Shown: piece after piece, positions 7,480 to 15,137 of the stretch
How the letters are laid out: each line of letters opens with the position of its first letter
Numbering within the stretch: the first letter of the stretch is position 1
Assembly: GCA_050013075.1 (NCBI GenBank)
Contig: JBEKFZ010000042.1
Coordinates: 1 to 33,908 of the forward strand
Reading direction: 5' to 3'
From: JBEKIK01 sp050013075
GTDB lineage: Bacteria; Planctomycetota; Planctomycetia; Pirellulales; Thermoguttaceae
Length of the DNA stretch: 33,908 nucleotides
Position numbers and translations under genes: made by a program
Notes under the pieces: model-generated
What the model saw: the letters and a program-made list of their open reading frames with translations, nothing else
Told to the model about the DNA's origin: nothing
Database searches by the model: none

Positions 7480-8780
7480 GGTTTTTTCGCCGGGCGGGAG
7501 CGTTGGATTAGTGGCACGAATTCGCGTTGCTTGTAGCCCACGTACAGGTCCATGGGCCGGTGGATGGCCTTGTCGGGCGAGAGGTGCATTTCCCGCCAGT
7601 GGGCGACCCAGCCGGGCAATCGGCCCAGGGCAAAGAGCACGGTGAACATGTTTTTGGGTATGTTCATGATCCGGTAGATGATGCCGGAGTAGAAATCGAC
7701 GTTCGGATATAGTTTGCGTTCGATGAAGTACGGATCCGTTAGCGCCACTTCCTCCAATTCCTGGGCGAGGTCGAAAAGCGGGTCTTTTTGACCGTGTTTA
7801 TCCAACAGGCGGTGGCAGACTTCCTTGATGATCTTCGCCCGGGGATCGTAATTTTTGTACACCCGATGCCCAAAGCCCATCAGGCGGAACTCGGTGCTCT
7901 TGTCCTTGGCCATGTCGATGTATTTGTGCAGATTTCGGCCATCGGCCATGATGGTTTCGAGCATGTTGATGCATGCCTCGTTGGCCCCGCCGTGCCATTC
8001 GCCCCACAGCGCGCCTATGCCCGAGGCGATGGCGGAAAACAGGTTCACGTTGCTCGAGCCGACCATCCGCACCGCCGAGGTGCTGCAATTCTGGCTGTGA
8101 TCGGCGTGCAGGATCAGAAGCAGGTTCAAGGCGTCGACAAAGTCCGGATCCATCTGATATCGTTCGCTGGGTATGGCGAACATCATGTGCAAAAAGTTCT
8201 GGCAATATGTAAGATGGTTTTCCGGGTAGATGAACGGCTGGCCGATGGATTGCTTGTATCCGAAGGCGGCGATGGTGGGCATTTTGGCCAGGATGCGGTA
8301 GATAGCCAACTCTTGTTGCTCGGGATTGCGCGGATCGAGCGAATCCTTGCAATAAATCGGCAGTGCGCTGACGACCGAACTGAGAATGGCCATGGGTTGG
8401 GCGTCGGGCGGAAAACCGGCGTAACTCGTCTTCATCCCTTCGTGCAACAGGGTGTGCATGCGGACGTTCTTGCGAAAAACTTCGAGTTGCTCCGGGGTGG
8501 GCAATTCGCCATAAATCAGCAGGTACGCCGTTTCGGTGAAGTCGCATCGCTCGGCAATCACCTCGACCGGATAACCGCGGTAGCGCAGGACGCCCTTTTC
8601 GCCGTCCACCAAGGTGATCGCGCTGCGGGTCGATCCGGTGTTGGAATAGCCTTCGTCCAGCGTGACGCACCCGGTGGTGCGGAGCAACTTGCTGATATCC
8701 AAGGCTCGATTGCCTTCGGTGCCCTCCACTAGGGGCAGTTCGTATTCCTTATCGTCAATGGTAAGTTTTGCGGTATTCAT
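7476..8780 (-). CDS. gltA: Citrate synthase (type II/hexameric-like)
   Basis: This 434-residue enzyme condenses acetyl-CoA with oxaloacetate, the first TCA-cycle step. The N-terminal extension and 'DEGYSNTGSTRSAIT' with 'LRYRGYPVEVIAE' place it with the longer Gram-negative type rather than the short Gram-positive form. Catalytic segments are present: 'HADHSQNCSTSAVRMVGSS' (first active-site His), 'GALWGEWHGGANEA' (second His), and 'FGHRVYKNYDPRA' followed later by the Asp region near 'VDFYSGIIYRIMNIP'. The gene is convergent with sdhCAB and the RAYT unit lies between them. Its stop codon is in the arm of the right REP hairpin, so the last residues of the protein border the repeat. The start ATG at 8778-8780 matches the family; no strong Shine-Dalgarno sequence is visible. 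Confidence 0.94.
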   Translation of the reverse strand: MNTAKLTIDDKEYELPLVEGTEGNRALDISKLLRTTGCVTLDEGYSNTGSTRSAITLVDGEKGVLRYRGYPVEVIAERCDFTETAYLLIYGELPTPEQLEVFRKNVRMHTLLHEGMKTSYAGFPPDAQPMAILSSVVSALPIYCKDSLDPRNPEQQELAIYRILAKMPTIAAFGYKQSIGQPFIYPENHLTYCQNFLHMMFAIPSERYQMDPDFVDALNLLLILHADHSQNCSTSAVRMVGSSNVNLFSAIASGIGALWGEWHGGANEACINMLETIMADGRNLHKYIDMAKDKSTEFRLMGFGHRVYKNYDPRAKIIKEVCHRLLDKHGQKDPLFDLAQELEEVALTDPYFIERKLYPNVDFYSGIIYRIMNIPKNMFTVLFALGRLPGWVAHWREMHLSPDKAIHRPMDLYVGYKQREFVPLIQRSRPAKKP

Positions 8781-9228
8781 AATGGTAAAGGCGGAAAAGG
8801 GAAATGATCGTCCGTTACATGGAGTAATTTTATCGCATAATGGTTCGCCGTTCCAGGACCCCGGGGGTGGGTAAAGGATGAAGGATGAAGGATGAATGAG
8901 GGCCGGGCAATTTATTGCCCGGTCTATGTAAGGGATAAGAGATGAAAGAGGAGGGATATTCTAGTTCCCACGCTCCGGCGTGGAAACGCGAGGGCATGGC
9001 ACACGGAGTGTGCCTACTACTTGTTTTTACTTGTTCCCACGCTCCGGCGTGGGAACATAATTCTTAGACGCTCCGGCGTCGAACTCTGGGCTATAAGCAC
9101 TTTTCTCTAGCCCAGGCGTTGACGCCTGCGGTTGGGGGGTGATACGATATTCTTTTCTTTTTTCCCAAGCCCCATTTATGGGGCGGGCTGGATTCAGGGG
9201 TGTTTTATCCCCTTTGCAAATAATCGTT
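8781..9228. other. Intergenic island of at least six short perfect palindromes
   Basis: No gene is seen in this stretch. It contains a GAAGGAT tandem run (about 8878-8896) and several hairpins with different stems. These are CCGGGCAA/TTGCCCGG (8903-8922), GTTCCCACGC/GCGTGGAAAC (8964-8987, one mismatch), GGCACAC/GTGTGCC (8998-9014), GTTCCCACGC/GCGTGGGAAC (9033-9056, perfect 10-bp stem), GACGC/GCGTC (9067-9080) and CAGGCGT/ACGCCTG (9113-9128). The region also holds the promoters of the divergent citrate synthase and membrane protein genes, but I cannot pick out a convincing -35/-10 pair. Confidence 0.7.
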
Positions 9229-9915
9229 ATGCCCAACACTCAAGAACCCATTCCCGTTCCTGCTGAACCAAAGAAGAAACCCCGCCGCCGCCGGCGATTT
9301 CAATACAGCCTGCGGACGTTGCTAGTATTTGTTTTCATCGTCTCAGTCTTGTGTTCCATCGGCGCTTGCACTCATTGGGTCGTTCCCGTTGAACTGTCAG
9401 CGATTGCTGTCTCTGTCACACTACTCGTCACAGTAACTGCGTGGGCAAGTGCCACATTTGCCCGCATCGCCGTCGTTGCCGCCCAAATGATTGGAGTCTT
9501 CGTGAATTTTATCCACATGATTCATGCAATACTCGGTGGGCTAATTGGTTTTATACATGGCACGGATACAAGTGCGGACTTTAACAATCTCTTAGCCCTA
9601 GTTGGCTTTTCGTGCGCCGCTGTTGCACTTATCAATTGTTTGGCTCTTCTGGTCTCGCGGCGGGCGTTCCTCCAAGCACTCCTGCCATTAGCGGCTGTAG
9701 GCAACTGTGTTACGTTGGTTTTGGCCACCTTGGCTTTCGCCTGCCCCAGACTCGACGTTATCGGAGGCGTCCCAAGTTTCGTGATCTTCTACAGTCTCAC
9801 ATTCATCAGTATCAACGCGATAGCAGTCAGGCTGACATATCTGGTGCGGTTCAAAGAAGGCACAAAAGAAAAGGATAAAGGGTTCCAACGCAGGAGTGTG
9901 GGAACAAAAATATAA
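9229..9915 (+). CDS. Multi-pass membrane protein of unknown function with planctomycete SLRTLL motif
   Basis: From the ATG at 9229 this is a 228-residue protein; an upstream in-frame start at 9139 would add 30 residues of unlikely sequence. The N-terminus is Pro/Lys/Arg-rich, ending in 'KKKPRRRRRFQYSLRTLLV'. This basic stretch leading directly into a hydrophobic helix ('SLRTLLVFVFIVSVLCSIG') is a recurrent signature of planctomycete membrane proteins of unknown role. Several more hydrophobic segments follow (about residues 55-80, 82-115, 122-150, 152-180 and 182-210), so it probably crosses the membrane five or six times. The C-terminus is charged ('RFKEGTKEKDKG'). No enzyme motif is visible and no neighbour points to a function. 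The gene lies alone between citrate synthase (divergent) and glutamine synthetase (convergent). Confidence 0.65.
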   Translation: MPNTQEPIPVPAEPKKKPRRRRRFQYSLRTLLVFVFIVSVLCSIGACTHWVVPVELSAIAVSVTLLVTVTAWASATFARIAVVAAQMIGVFVNFIHMIHAILGGLIGFIHGTDTSADFNNLLALVGFSCAAVALINCLALLVSRRAFLQALLPLAAVGNCVTLVLATLAFACPRLDVIGGVPSFVIFYSLTFISINAIAVRLTYLVRFKEGTKEKDKGFQRRSVGTKI

Positions 9916-9989
9916 ATAAGATCAAACTGCGACCGATCAACCTTCGGTTTGTGCCCGTCGCGGCTTTATGTCTCTAATCCCCAATCCCT

Positions 9990-11420
9990 TTACATGTCAT
10001 AGTACAAGCAGAACTCGTAGGGATGCGGGCGCAACTGCATGGCTTGGACCTCGTTGGTAAACTTGTACTTTATCCAAGTATCGATAACGTCAGGGGTGAA
10101 CACGTCGCCGCGCAGGAGAAACTCGTGGTCGGCACGCAATGCCTTTAGTACGTCTTCCAATGAGCCGGGAGTTTGCGGCACTTTGGCCAACTCCTCCGGT
10201 TCGAGGTCGTAAATGTCCTTATCCAGCGGTTCGCCCGGGTCGATCTTGTTCTGAATTCCGTCGAGCACAGCCATGAGAATCGCCGCGAAAGACAGGTAGG
10301 GGTTGCAACTCGGATCCGGACAGCGGAACTCCAATCGCTTGGCCTTGGGGTTCGGGCTGTACATTGGAATACGAACACAAGCAGAACGATTGCGTTGCGA
10401 ATAAGCCAGATTAACGGGGGCCTCAAAACCCGGCACCAATCGCTTGTAACTGTTGGTCGTGGGACAACAAAAAGCAAGGATGGCCGGGGCATGCTTCAGC
10501 AGGCCGCCGGTGGCGTAGATGGCCATGTCGCTTAGTCCCGCGTAACCGCTGCCGGCGAAAAGATTTTCGTTGCCCTTCCAGATCGAAGTGTGGGTGTGCA
10601 TGCCCGAACCATTGTCGCCGAACAGGGGCTTGGGCATGAAGGTAACGGTCTTGTTGTATTTTTTCGCCACATTTTTCGTGATGTACTTGTACATCATCAC
10701 CTTGTCGGCAATGTTGACCAGGGAATCGTATTTCAGGTCGATTTCGGCCTGGCCGGCGGTGCCCACTTCGTGATGCTGGGCCTCGATGCTCAATCCGCAA
10801 TCGATCATGGTTTGCATCATTTCATTGCGGATGTCCATCAATTGATCGGACGGCGGCACCGGGAAGTAACCTTCTTTATAGCGGAGCTTATAACCGAGGT
10901 TCGGCTTTTCCTCGCGGCCGCGGTTCCACTGGCCTTCGATGCTGTCGATAAAGTAATAGCCGCTTTGGGTGTTTTGTTCGTAGCGGACGTCGTCGAAAAT
11001 GAAAAACTCGCATTCCGGGCCCATGTAACAGGTGTCGCCGATGCCGGTGCTCTTTAAATAATTCACCGATTTGCGGGCGACGTTGCGCGGATCACGGGAG
11101 TAATCCTCGCGGGTGATGGGATCCTGGATGTTGCAGATCATCGCCAGCGTGGGGATCACGCAGAATGGATCGATCGAAGCGGTCTCGGGCTGGGGTACCA
11201 CGAGCATGTCGCTTTCGTTGATCGCCTGCCAGCCGCGGATACTCGATCCGTCGAATCCCACGCCGTCTTCAAATACGTCTTCGTCGAGTTTGTCGACGGG
11301 AATGGTGAAATGCTGCCACAGACCGGGGAAGTCCATGAAGCGCAGATCCACCGATTTGACGTTCTTTTCCCGGCACAATGCTAAAACTTCTTTCGGAGTC
11401 AGTTTTTTTTCTTCTTTCAT
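9990..11420 (-). CDS. glnA: Glutamine synthetase, type I
   Basis: This 476-residue enzyme makes glutamine from glutamate, ammonia and ATP. The N-terminal beta-grasp domain contains 'VGFDGSSIRGW' (about residues 53-63). The catalytic domain has 'MGPECEFFIFD', 'EVGTAGQAEID', the ATP/glutamate segment 'GDNGSGMHTHTSIWK' and 'NRSACVRIPMYSPNPKAKR'. The segment 'DKDIYDLEPEEL' near residue 402 corresponds to the adenylylation loop, with the modifiable Tyr in place. This suggests the GSI-beta type controlled by an adenylyltransferase. A good sigma-54 promoter match lies about 110 bp upstream, in line with nitrogen control. The gene is convergent with the membrane protein gene at 9229 and has no operon partner in view. 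Confidence 0.95.
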   Translation of the reverse strand: MKEEKKLTPKEVLALCREKNVKSVDLRFMDFPGLWQHFTIPVDKLDEDVFEDGVGFDGSSIRGWQAINESDMLVVPQPETASIDPFCVIPTLAMICNIQDPITREDYSRDPRNVARKSVNYLKSTGIGDTCYMGPECEFFIFDDVRYEQNTQSGYYFIDSIEGQWNRGREEKPNLGYKLRYKEGYFPVPPSDQLMDIRNEMMQTMIDCGLSIEAQHHEVGTAGQAEIDLKYDSLVNIADKVMMYKYITKNVAKKYNKTVTFMPKPLFGDNGSGMHTHTSIWKGNENLFAGSGYAGLSDMAIYATGGLLKHAPAILAFCCPTTNSYKRLVPGFEAPVNLAYSQRNRSACVRIPMYSPNPKAKRLEFRCPDPSCNPYLSFAAILMAVLDGIQNKIDPGEPLDKDIYDLEPEELAKVPQTPGSLEDVLKALRADHEFLLRGDVFTPDVIDTWIKYKFTNEVQAMQLRPHPYEFCLYYDM

Positions 11421-11527
11421 AGGAAAACTAACCTTTATGTGGTGTTGACTGGGTACGGTTAAAGCCTCAACGGCACCCTAATATTGGGCCGCAGGCAGGC
11501 ATACGGCTATTTTATGCCTCGATCCTT

Positions 11528-11543
11528 TGCAAAGGGGATGCCA
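11528..11543 (-). promoter_or_regulatory. Sigma-54 (RpoN) promoter of glnA
   Basis: On the minus strand the sequence TGGCATCCCCTTTGCA matches the sigma-54 consensus TGGCAC-N5-TTGCA. The invariant GG and GC dinucleotides are 12 bases apart, the required spacing. It would give a transcript start near 11517 and a leader of about 97 bases before glnA. A small palindrome, ATGCCA-CTA-TGGCAT (11538-11552), overlaps its upstream edge. I did not find a clear NtrC-type enhancer. Confidence 0.7.
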
Positions 11544-11822
11544 CTATGGCATTAATTTCTGTGACAATAATATCGTAACCTGTTTAAGAAAATGATCTTA
11601 TCGCCAATAATCTATTTTTCCACGATTTGGCATGGGAGTTCTTTTTTGCTTATTTATTGTGCATTTGATGGCTTTTTTTAAGGCAAATAATCCGGGGTAA
11701 TCTGGGTTCAGGCCGCAATTAGCGGCTGTCCAAGTATTACTCCCCTCTCCCGATTGCGGGAGAGGGGCCGGGGGTGAGGGCCCCTTGCCTTCCAAACTCC
11801 AAAGTTATTCTTGGACAACCGC
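11544..11822. other. Intergenic stretch upstream of glnA with an 11-bp GC hairpin
   Basis: With the glnA leader, the non-coding gap runs from 11421 to 11822. Beyond the sigma-54 site it is AT-rich up to about 11700, a plausible place for activator binding. It then holds a perfect hairpin, CCCCTCTCCCG-ATTG-CGGGAGAGGGG (11742-11767). The hairpin lies just past the 3' end of the ECF operon and could stabilise or end that transcript, although no T-run follows. A 65-codon open frame here is largely encoded by the repeat and I do not regard it as a gene. Confidence 0.6.
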
Positions 11823-12488
11823 TTAGTGATTGGCAACCTTTTCCAAATGCCCTTGATTAAGTAAAAACGCCTGATCGGTTAGTTTCTTCCGAAATTCCCT
11901 ATCATGCGAGATAAGAATCATGGCCTGCGTCAGGCGGCCAAGGATTTCCAGTAGGCACTGGGCGGATTGTTCGTCCAATGAGTTTGTGGGCTCGTCCAGC
12001 AGCAGCACATCAGGTTGCATGGCCAGGACCGTGGCCAGTGCCGCCAGGCGTTTTTCACCGCTGGAAAGTTGATATGTGATGCGATTTTCGTATCCGGCCA
12101 GCCCGAGGTCGGCCAGGGTTTGGGAAACGATTTGCCGCACTTGATCGCGCTTTAGCCCGAGATTCAGCGGTCCGAAGGCCACGTCTTCGGCCACGGTGGG
12201 GCAGAAAAGCTGGTCGTCGGAATCCTGAAACAGCAGTCCGATGCGGCGGCGGACTTCGTGAAAATCGGCCTCCTCACGCCTCACTTTCCCGAAAACTTCA
12301 ACACTCCCCGCTCCAGGCCGCAACAGACCGACGATCAAGTGCAAGAGCGTGGTCTTGCCGCTGCCGTTGGCCCCGGTCAAGGCAACTCGTTGGCCGAGAT
12401 CCAGGCGAAAACTGCAACCGCCGAGCACCGGCCGATCTGGCGAATATGAAAAATCCACGTCGCGGATGTTTATTAAAGGTTCGCTCAT
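11823..12488 (-). CDS. cbiO: ECF nickel/cobalt transporter ATP-binding subunit (CbiO/NikO)
   Basis: This is a 221-residue ABC ATPase that powers the importer encoded by the genes just upstream. It shows Walker A 'GANGSGKTTLLHLI' (about residues 38-51), the Q-loop in 'LLFQDSDDQLFCPTVAEDVAFGP' (typical of CbiO/EcfA), a signature 'YQLSSGEKRLAALA' with LSSGE replacing LSGGQ, Walker B 'VLLLDEPTNSLD', and the switch His in 'ILISHDREF'. At 221 residues it is at the short end for the family and lacks the C-terminal extension seen in many EcfA proteins. Its ATG overlaps the cbiQ stop by four bases (ATGA), so the two are translationally coupled. It is the last gene of the minus-strand cluster cbiM, nikL-like, cbiQ, cbiO. 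Confidence 0.9.
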   Translation of the reverse strand: MSEPLINIRDVDFSYSPDRPVLGGCSFRLDLGQRVALTGANGSGKTTLLHLIVGLLRPGAGSVEVFGKVRREEADFHEVRRRIGLLFQDSDDQLFCPTVAEDVAFGPLNLGLKRDQVRQIVSQTLADLGLAGYENRITYQLSSGEKRLAALATVLAMQPDVLLLDEPTNSLDEQSAQCLLEILGRLTQAMILISHDREFRKKLTDQAFLLNQGHLEKVANH

Positions 12489-13246
12489 AAATACTCCGCG
12501 GCGATCACGGCCGCAAGAACCAGAAACGAAATAATACTAAAAATCAGATCGCGAAATTGAAAACTGAAATGATCGAGCAGGTAAAATCGGCCCTGAAAAC
12601 CACGGCACTTCATGGCGGCCAGGATCCGCTCGGAGCGGTCGTAACCGCGCACCAGCAACATGCCCAGCAGGTTTCCAAAACTGCGGTAGGTGCGGCAATC
12701 CATTCGCGGCCGAAAACACCGCACCTTCATCGCCCAGCGCAACCGCAGGTATTCGCGATGAAGAATGTCCAGATACCGGACGGTGAACAAAAATAAATGC
12801 GATAAACCCGCCGGCACGCGGAGATGGCTCAATGCGTGACCCAGCGTATTGACCTCCATCGTGCCGATAAGAATCAGGATCGCCAGCATTATGGCATTCC
12901 CTTTAAGTGCGATTTTGGCAGCCAGGAGCAGCCCTTCTTGCGAAAAACAAAAAGGGCCGATCATCGCAATAGGTTTGCCGGGCATAGAAAGCGGCAACAG
13001 AATCGCCAGCAGAAGCATCAAGGCATTAAACGGTATGAGCCGCTTGATTAGGGTCGTTGCCGAGAATCCGGAAAATGCTCCGGCCGACAAGGCCGCTGTC
13101 AAGGCAATGCCCAAGGCGGTGAAACCGCGGACTTCGGCTGTCATTATCGAAAACAAAACCGCGGTCACGATGCGTGCGCGGGGATCTATCCGCCTGACAT
13201 AGCCCAAGCGATGCGCAACGCCGGTAGGTTGGAAGGTAGAAAACAT
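12485..13246 (-). CDS. cbiQ: ECF nickel/cobalt transporter transmembrane subunit (CbiQ/NikQ)
   Basis: This 253-residue integral membrane protein is the T component that couples the ATPase to the substrate-binding CbiM protein. It begins with a short cytosolic segment containing 'RLGYVRRIDPRARI', matching the family pattern (HxLDPRxK-like). Four or five hydrophobic helices follow, then the cytosolic coupling region 'LRWAMKVRCFRPRMD' and 'RSERILAAMKCRGFQGRFY'. These two are the Ala-Arg-Gly-type coupling helices that contact CbiO. A final helix, 'ISFLVLAAVIAAEYL', ends the protein. It overlaps cbiO by four bases. The 198-bp gap to the upstream NikL-like gene is mostly filled by MITE-like element B, which splits what is otherwise a compact operon. 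Confidence 0.88.
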   Translation of the reverse strand: MFSTFQPTGVAHRLGYVRRIDPRARIVTAVLFSIMTAEVRGFTALGIALTAALSAGAFSGFSATTLIKRLIPFNALMLLLAILLPLSMPGKPIAMIGPFCFSQEGLLLAAKIALKGNAIMLAILILIGTMEVNTLGHALSHLRVPAGLSHLFLFTVRYLDILHREYLRLRWAMKVRCFRPRMDCRTYRSFGNLLGMLLVRGYDRSERILAAMKCRGFQGRFYLLDHFSFQFRDLIFSIISFLVLAAVIAAEYL

Positions 13247-13286
13247 AATTTATTTAGCCCCCGCTGAATACACCCGGGATTGCTGA

Positions 13287-13423
13287 ATATTTATTGCGTC
13301 TCAGGTAATGAATGTCGAGTTCTCGCCTCAGAGCCGGGCCGTGTCGGGTGCGGAATTACCGGGGCGACACGCCCCGGCTCTGACTTTTCATACGACATTC
13401 TTTTTCTGACTCTCAATAAATAT
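13287..13423. repeat. MITE-like element copy B, inside the ECF transporter operon
   Basis: The ends are ATATTTATTGCGTCTCAG...GAATGTCG on the left and the inverse CGACATTC...CTGACTCTCAATAAATAT on the right, an imperfect inverted repeat of about 33 bp. The centre is an 18-bp stem with one mismatch (13329-13346 with 13365-13382, outer bases CAGAGCCGGG/CCCGGCTCTG). About 60 bases of this centre are identical to copy C (16273-16403). It lies between the nikL-like gene and cbiQ and could act as an attenuator or RNA processing site. Confidence 0.75.
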
Positions 13424-13444
13424 GAAAACGCGAGACAACCCCGA

Positions 13445-14095
13445 TTATTCCCGTGATTGCGGTTTCTTTCGCAACAGCCCTCGGTAGTAATATCCATAAG
13501 CCGCGCCGGTAAGCCCGACGATAAAACCGATGCCGCCGAGGATGTCGCGGAAGCCAACGCGATGCTCGTACTCGTTGAGTTGCTCTTGCAGGGCGTCGAC
13601 ATCGGCATGAATTTCCGCTAAAAGGGCGGAATCGTGCGAACGTTCCCGGTCGCTTTCGGTGTGCGTGCGTGCCGTATCCGGAGAAACAATGGAAGGATCT
13701 CGCGGCGGCAAATCGGCCGGCAGGTTTTTGGCCAAAAGCGTATATTCGGCGCCGTGGCCGTCGTTGGTATCGACCAGCAGGCGATGGTCGCAGTGAAAGC
13801 GGAGCTCCAGTTTGAACTTTCCTTGGTCGTCGGTCTTGGTCCGGCCTATTTCTTCGCCCGCAGGGTCAAAGGCCTTCACGTCGGCGTTTCTGGCCGGCGT
13901 GCCGTCGTGGAAACTCGCTTTGCCTTGGATGGTTTTGCCTTCGACCGTGGCGAAAACTTCCATGCTATGGGCGAACACGGACGAAGGAGTGAAAAAAATC
14001 GACAGAATAATTGCAAATTGCAAATTGCACACAAAAGTGGACAGTGGGCAGTGGGCAGTGGACAGTAGGTGATGCGAAATTAAAAGCGGTTTCAT
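13445..14095 (-). CDS. NikL/CbiL-like accessory protein of a nickel/cobalt ECF transporter (extracytoplasmic, one C-terminal membrane helix)
   Basis: This is a 216-residue protein with a signal-peptide-like hydrophobic N-terminus ending at 'FTPSSVFAHS'. It is followed by a compact beta-domain resembling a carboxypeptidase-regulatory/DUF4198 fold ('GKTIQGKASFHDGTPARNADVKAF', then 'KTDDQGKFKLEL'). Next comes a His/Asp-rich stretch ('HCDHRLLVDTNDGHG'), a short coiled coil ('IHADVDALQEQLNEYEHR'), and a C-terminal helix 'GGIGFIVGLTGAAYGYYYRG' with a basic tail. This layout and the place between cbiM and cbiQ match the NikL-type extra subunits of ECF metal importers. The His/Asp stretch could bind metal. 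The first 30 residues are encoded by two kinds of low-complexity repeat DNA, so the signal peptide is of recent or uncertain origin. Another start within that region is possible. Confidence 0.68.
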   Translation of the reverse strand: MKPLLISHHLLSTAHCPLSTFVCNLQFAIILSIFFTPSSVFAHSMEVFATVEGKTIQGKASFHDGTPARNADVKAFDPAGEEIGRTKTDDQGKFKLELRFHCDHRLLVDTNDGHGAEYTLLAKNLPADLPPRDPSIVSPDTARTHTESDRERSHDSALLAEIHADVDALQEQLNEYEHRVGFRDILGGIGFIVGLTGAAYGYYYRGLLRKKPQSRE

Positions 14096-14162
14096 AAAAA
14101 AGTTCTCAGTTATCAGTTTTCAGTTCTCGATTTTTAATACACTATTTCCCAATCCCCAATCC

Positions 14163-14816
14163 CTATTTCCCTGTTCCCGGTTCATATTCGCAAATAAGAC
14201 GAGGGGCATTGAGCAGTTCGGGGCGGACTTTTCGGATAAATACCACGACGCTGCCGGTCACAAGACCCTCGATCACAGCCGAGGGCAGGTGAACGGCGAG
14301 AATCAAAGGCACTAGCGCGGAGAATTCCTTGCCGGCAAGAATCAAGACCCCGGTGGTAATAAGCGCGCCTAGGATCATGGCGGTCGCCCCGGCGGCAAAA
14401 CCCACGCCGAATACCAACCACTCGCTATCGACCGCCGCGGCGCGGCGGAATAAGAAATGGCAAACCACCGCGGGCGCACCCATGATGACCGTGTTTAGCC
14501 CCAGGGTCGTGGGTCCGCCGATAGAGAAAAATACCGCCTGTAGAGTTAAGGCTATCAAAATGGCCGGAAATGCTGCCCAGCCCAGGACCAATCCCAAAAG
14601 ACCGCTTAACACCAAATGCACCGAACTGGGGCCAAGCGGCACTTGAATCAAGGAGGCCACGAAAAACGCCGCGCTAAGCAAGCCGGCCTGAGGCAGGCGC
14701 TGTGGATCGAGCTTGCGCAAGCCCAGGGCCGTACCTGCGGCCGCGGCCAGTGCACCGGCGGCGAGCAGTTCTTGCCCATGTGGCGTGACCGACAAAATGC
14801 CTTCGTAAATGTGCAT
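14163..14816 (-). CDS. cbiM: ECF nickel/cobalt transporter substrate-binding membrane subunit (CbiM/NikM)
   Basis: This 217-residue multi-helix membrane protein binds the metal ion and confers specificity. The extreme N-terminus 'MHIYEGILS' corresponds to the CbiM/NikM start MHIxxGxLS, in which the amino terminus and His2 form the metal site. This also fixes the start codon at 14816. Later the conserved 'GPSSVHLVLSGLLGLVLGWAAFPAI' segment supplies further ligands (His in SSVHL), and 'GGPTTLGLNTVIMGAPAV' is another family block. At least six hydrophobic helices can be seen. It is the first gene of the minus-strand operon and has its own promoter-like sequence upstream. A NikL-like subunit in the operon hints at nickel rather than cobalt, but I cannot settle this from sequence. 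Confidence 0.9.
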   Translation of the reverse strand: MHIYEGILSVTPHGQELLAAGALAAAAGTALGLRKLDPQRLPQAGLLSAAFFVASLIQVPLGPSSVHLVLSGLLGLVLGWAAFPAILIALTLQAVFFSIGGPTTLGLNTVIMGAPAVVCHFLFRRAAAVDSEWLVFGVGFAAGATAMILGALITTGVLILAGKEFSALVPLILAVHLPSAVIEGLVTGSVVVFIRKVRPELLNAPRLICEYEPGTGK

Positions 14817-14898
14817 TGATTTTAAGGTTCAGGTGAATGACCAAATCCGAAATCCGAATGACGAATATGGTTCTTTTTATGATAATACCATTTCCAAT

Positions 14899-14927
14899 AT
14901 TGTAACACTATAATTATTACCTGTCGA
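14899..14927 (-). promoter_or_regulatory. Sigma-70-type promoter of the ECF nickel/cobalt operon
   Basis: On the minus strand TCGACA, a 17-base spacer and TACAAT form a good housekeeping promoter, with a transcript start near 14892 and a leader of about 75 bases before cbiM. The spacer carries an AT-rich imperfect palindrome, GTAATAATTATAGTGTTAC (14902-14920). This might be the operator of a metal-sensing repressor, but it matches no site I know with certainty. Confidence 0.55.
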
Positions 14928-15137
14928 GGTGGTGGGCAATAGAAAAATTGGCGGGATTTTGCCTGGGTTTTCACACCCTGCAATCGGAGGTGTATATATG
15001 GCGGCAGAATGAAAAAAAGCGGTCAGCCACCCGGAGCGTACCCGGGGAATGGGGGGGGACAGCGTCGAAAGGTTTAAAGCCGATGGCTGATAACCGAAAG
15101 CTTGCATCGAAATAACTGAGAACTGAGAACTGAAAAC
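14928..15137. other. Intergenic stretch upstream of the ECF operon, no gene seen
   Basis: Together with the promoter region, the non-coding gap runs from 14817 to 15137. It contains GC-rich sequence with repeated CCGGAGCG/CCCGGGG-like words (about 15030-15055), a G8 run (15052-15059), and ACTGAGAACTGAGAACTG direct repeats close to the 3' end of the LOG gene (about 15114-15137). A similar TCAGTT run lies at 14105-14130. I looked for a cobalamin or nickel riboswitch on the minus strand and found none of the diagnostic boxes. Confidence 0.45.

Noticed and set aside
7788..8732. 314-codon plus-strand frame opposite citrate synthase
   Set aside because: Shadow of gltA; the sense strand carries all citrate synthase motifs.
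11598..11795. 65-codon minus-strand frame between cbiO and glnA
   Set aside because: Its first part is just the translation of the CCCCTCTCCCG hairpin, a frequent artefact.
14877..15107. 76-codon minus-strand frame upstream of cbiM
   Set aside because: Composition is typical of translated intergenic repeats and it overlaps the predicted promoter of the ECF operon.
14817..15137. Possible cobalamin or nickel-cobalt riboswitch before cbiM
   Set aside because: On the minus strand I found neither a B12-box-like sequence nor the repeated conserved loops of NiCo riboswitches; only a promoter and GC-rich repeats are visible.
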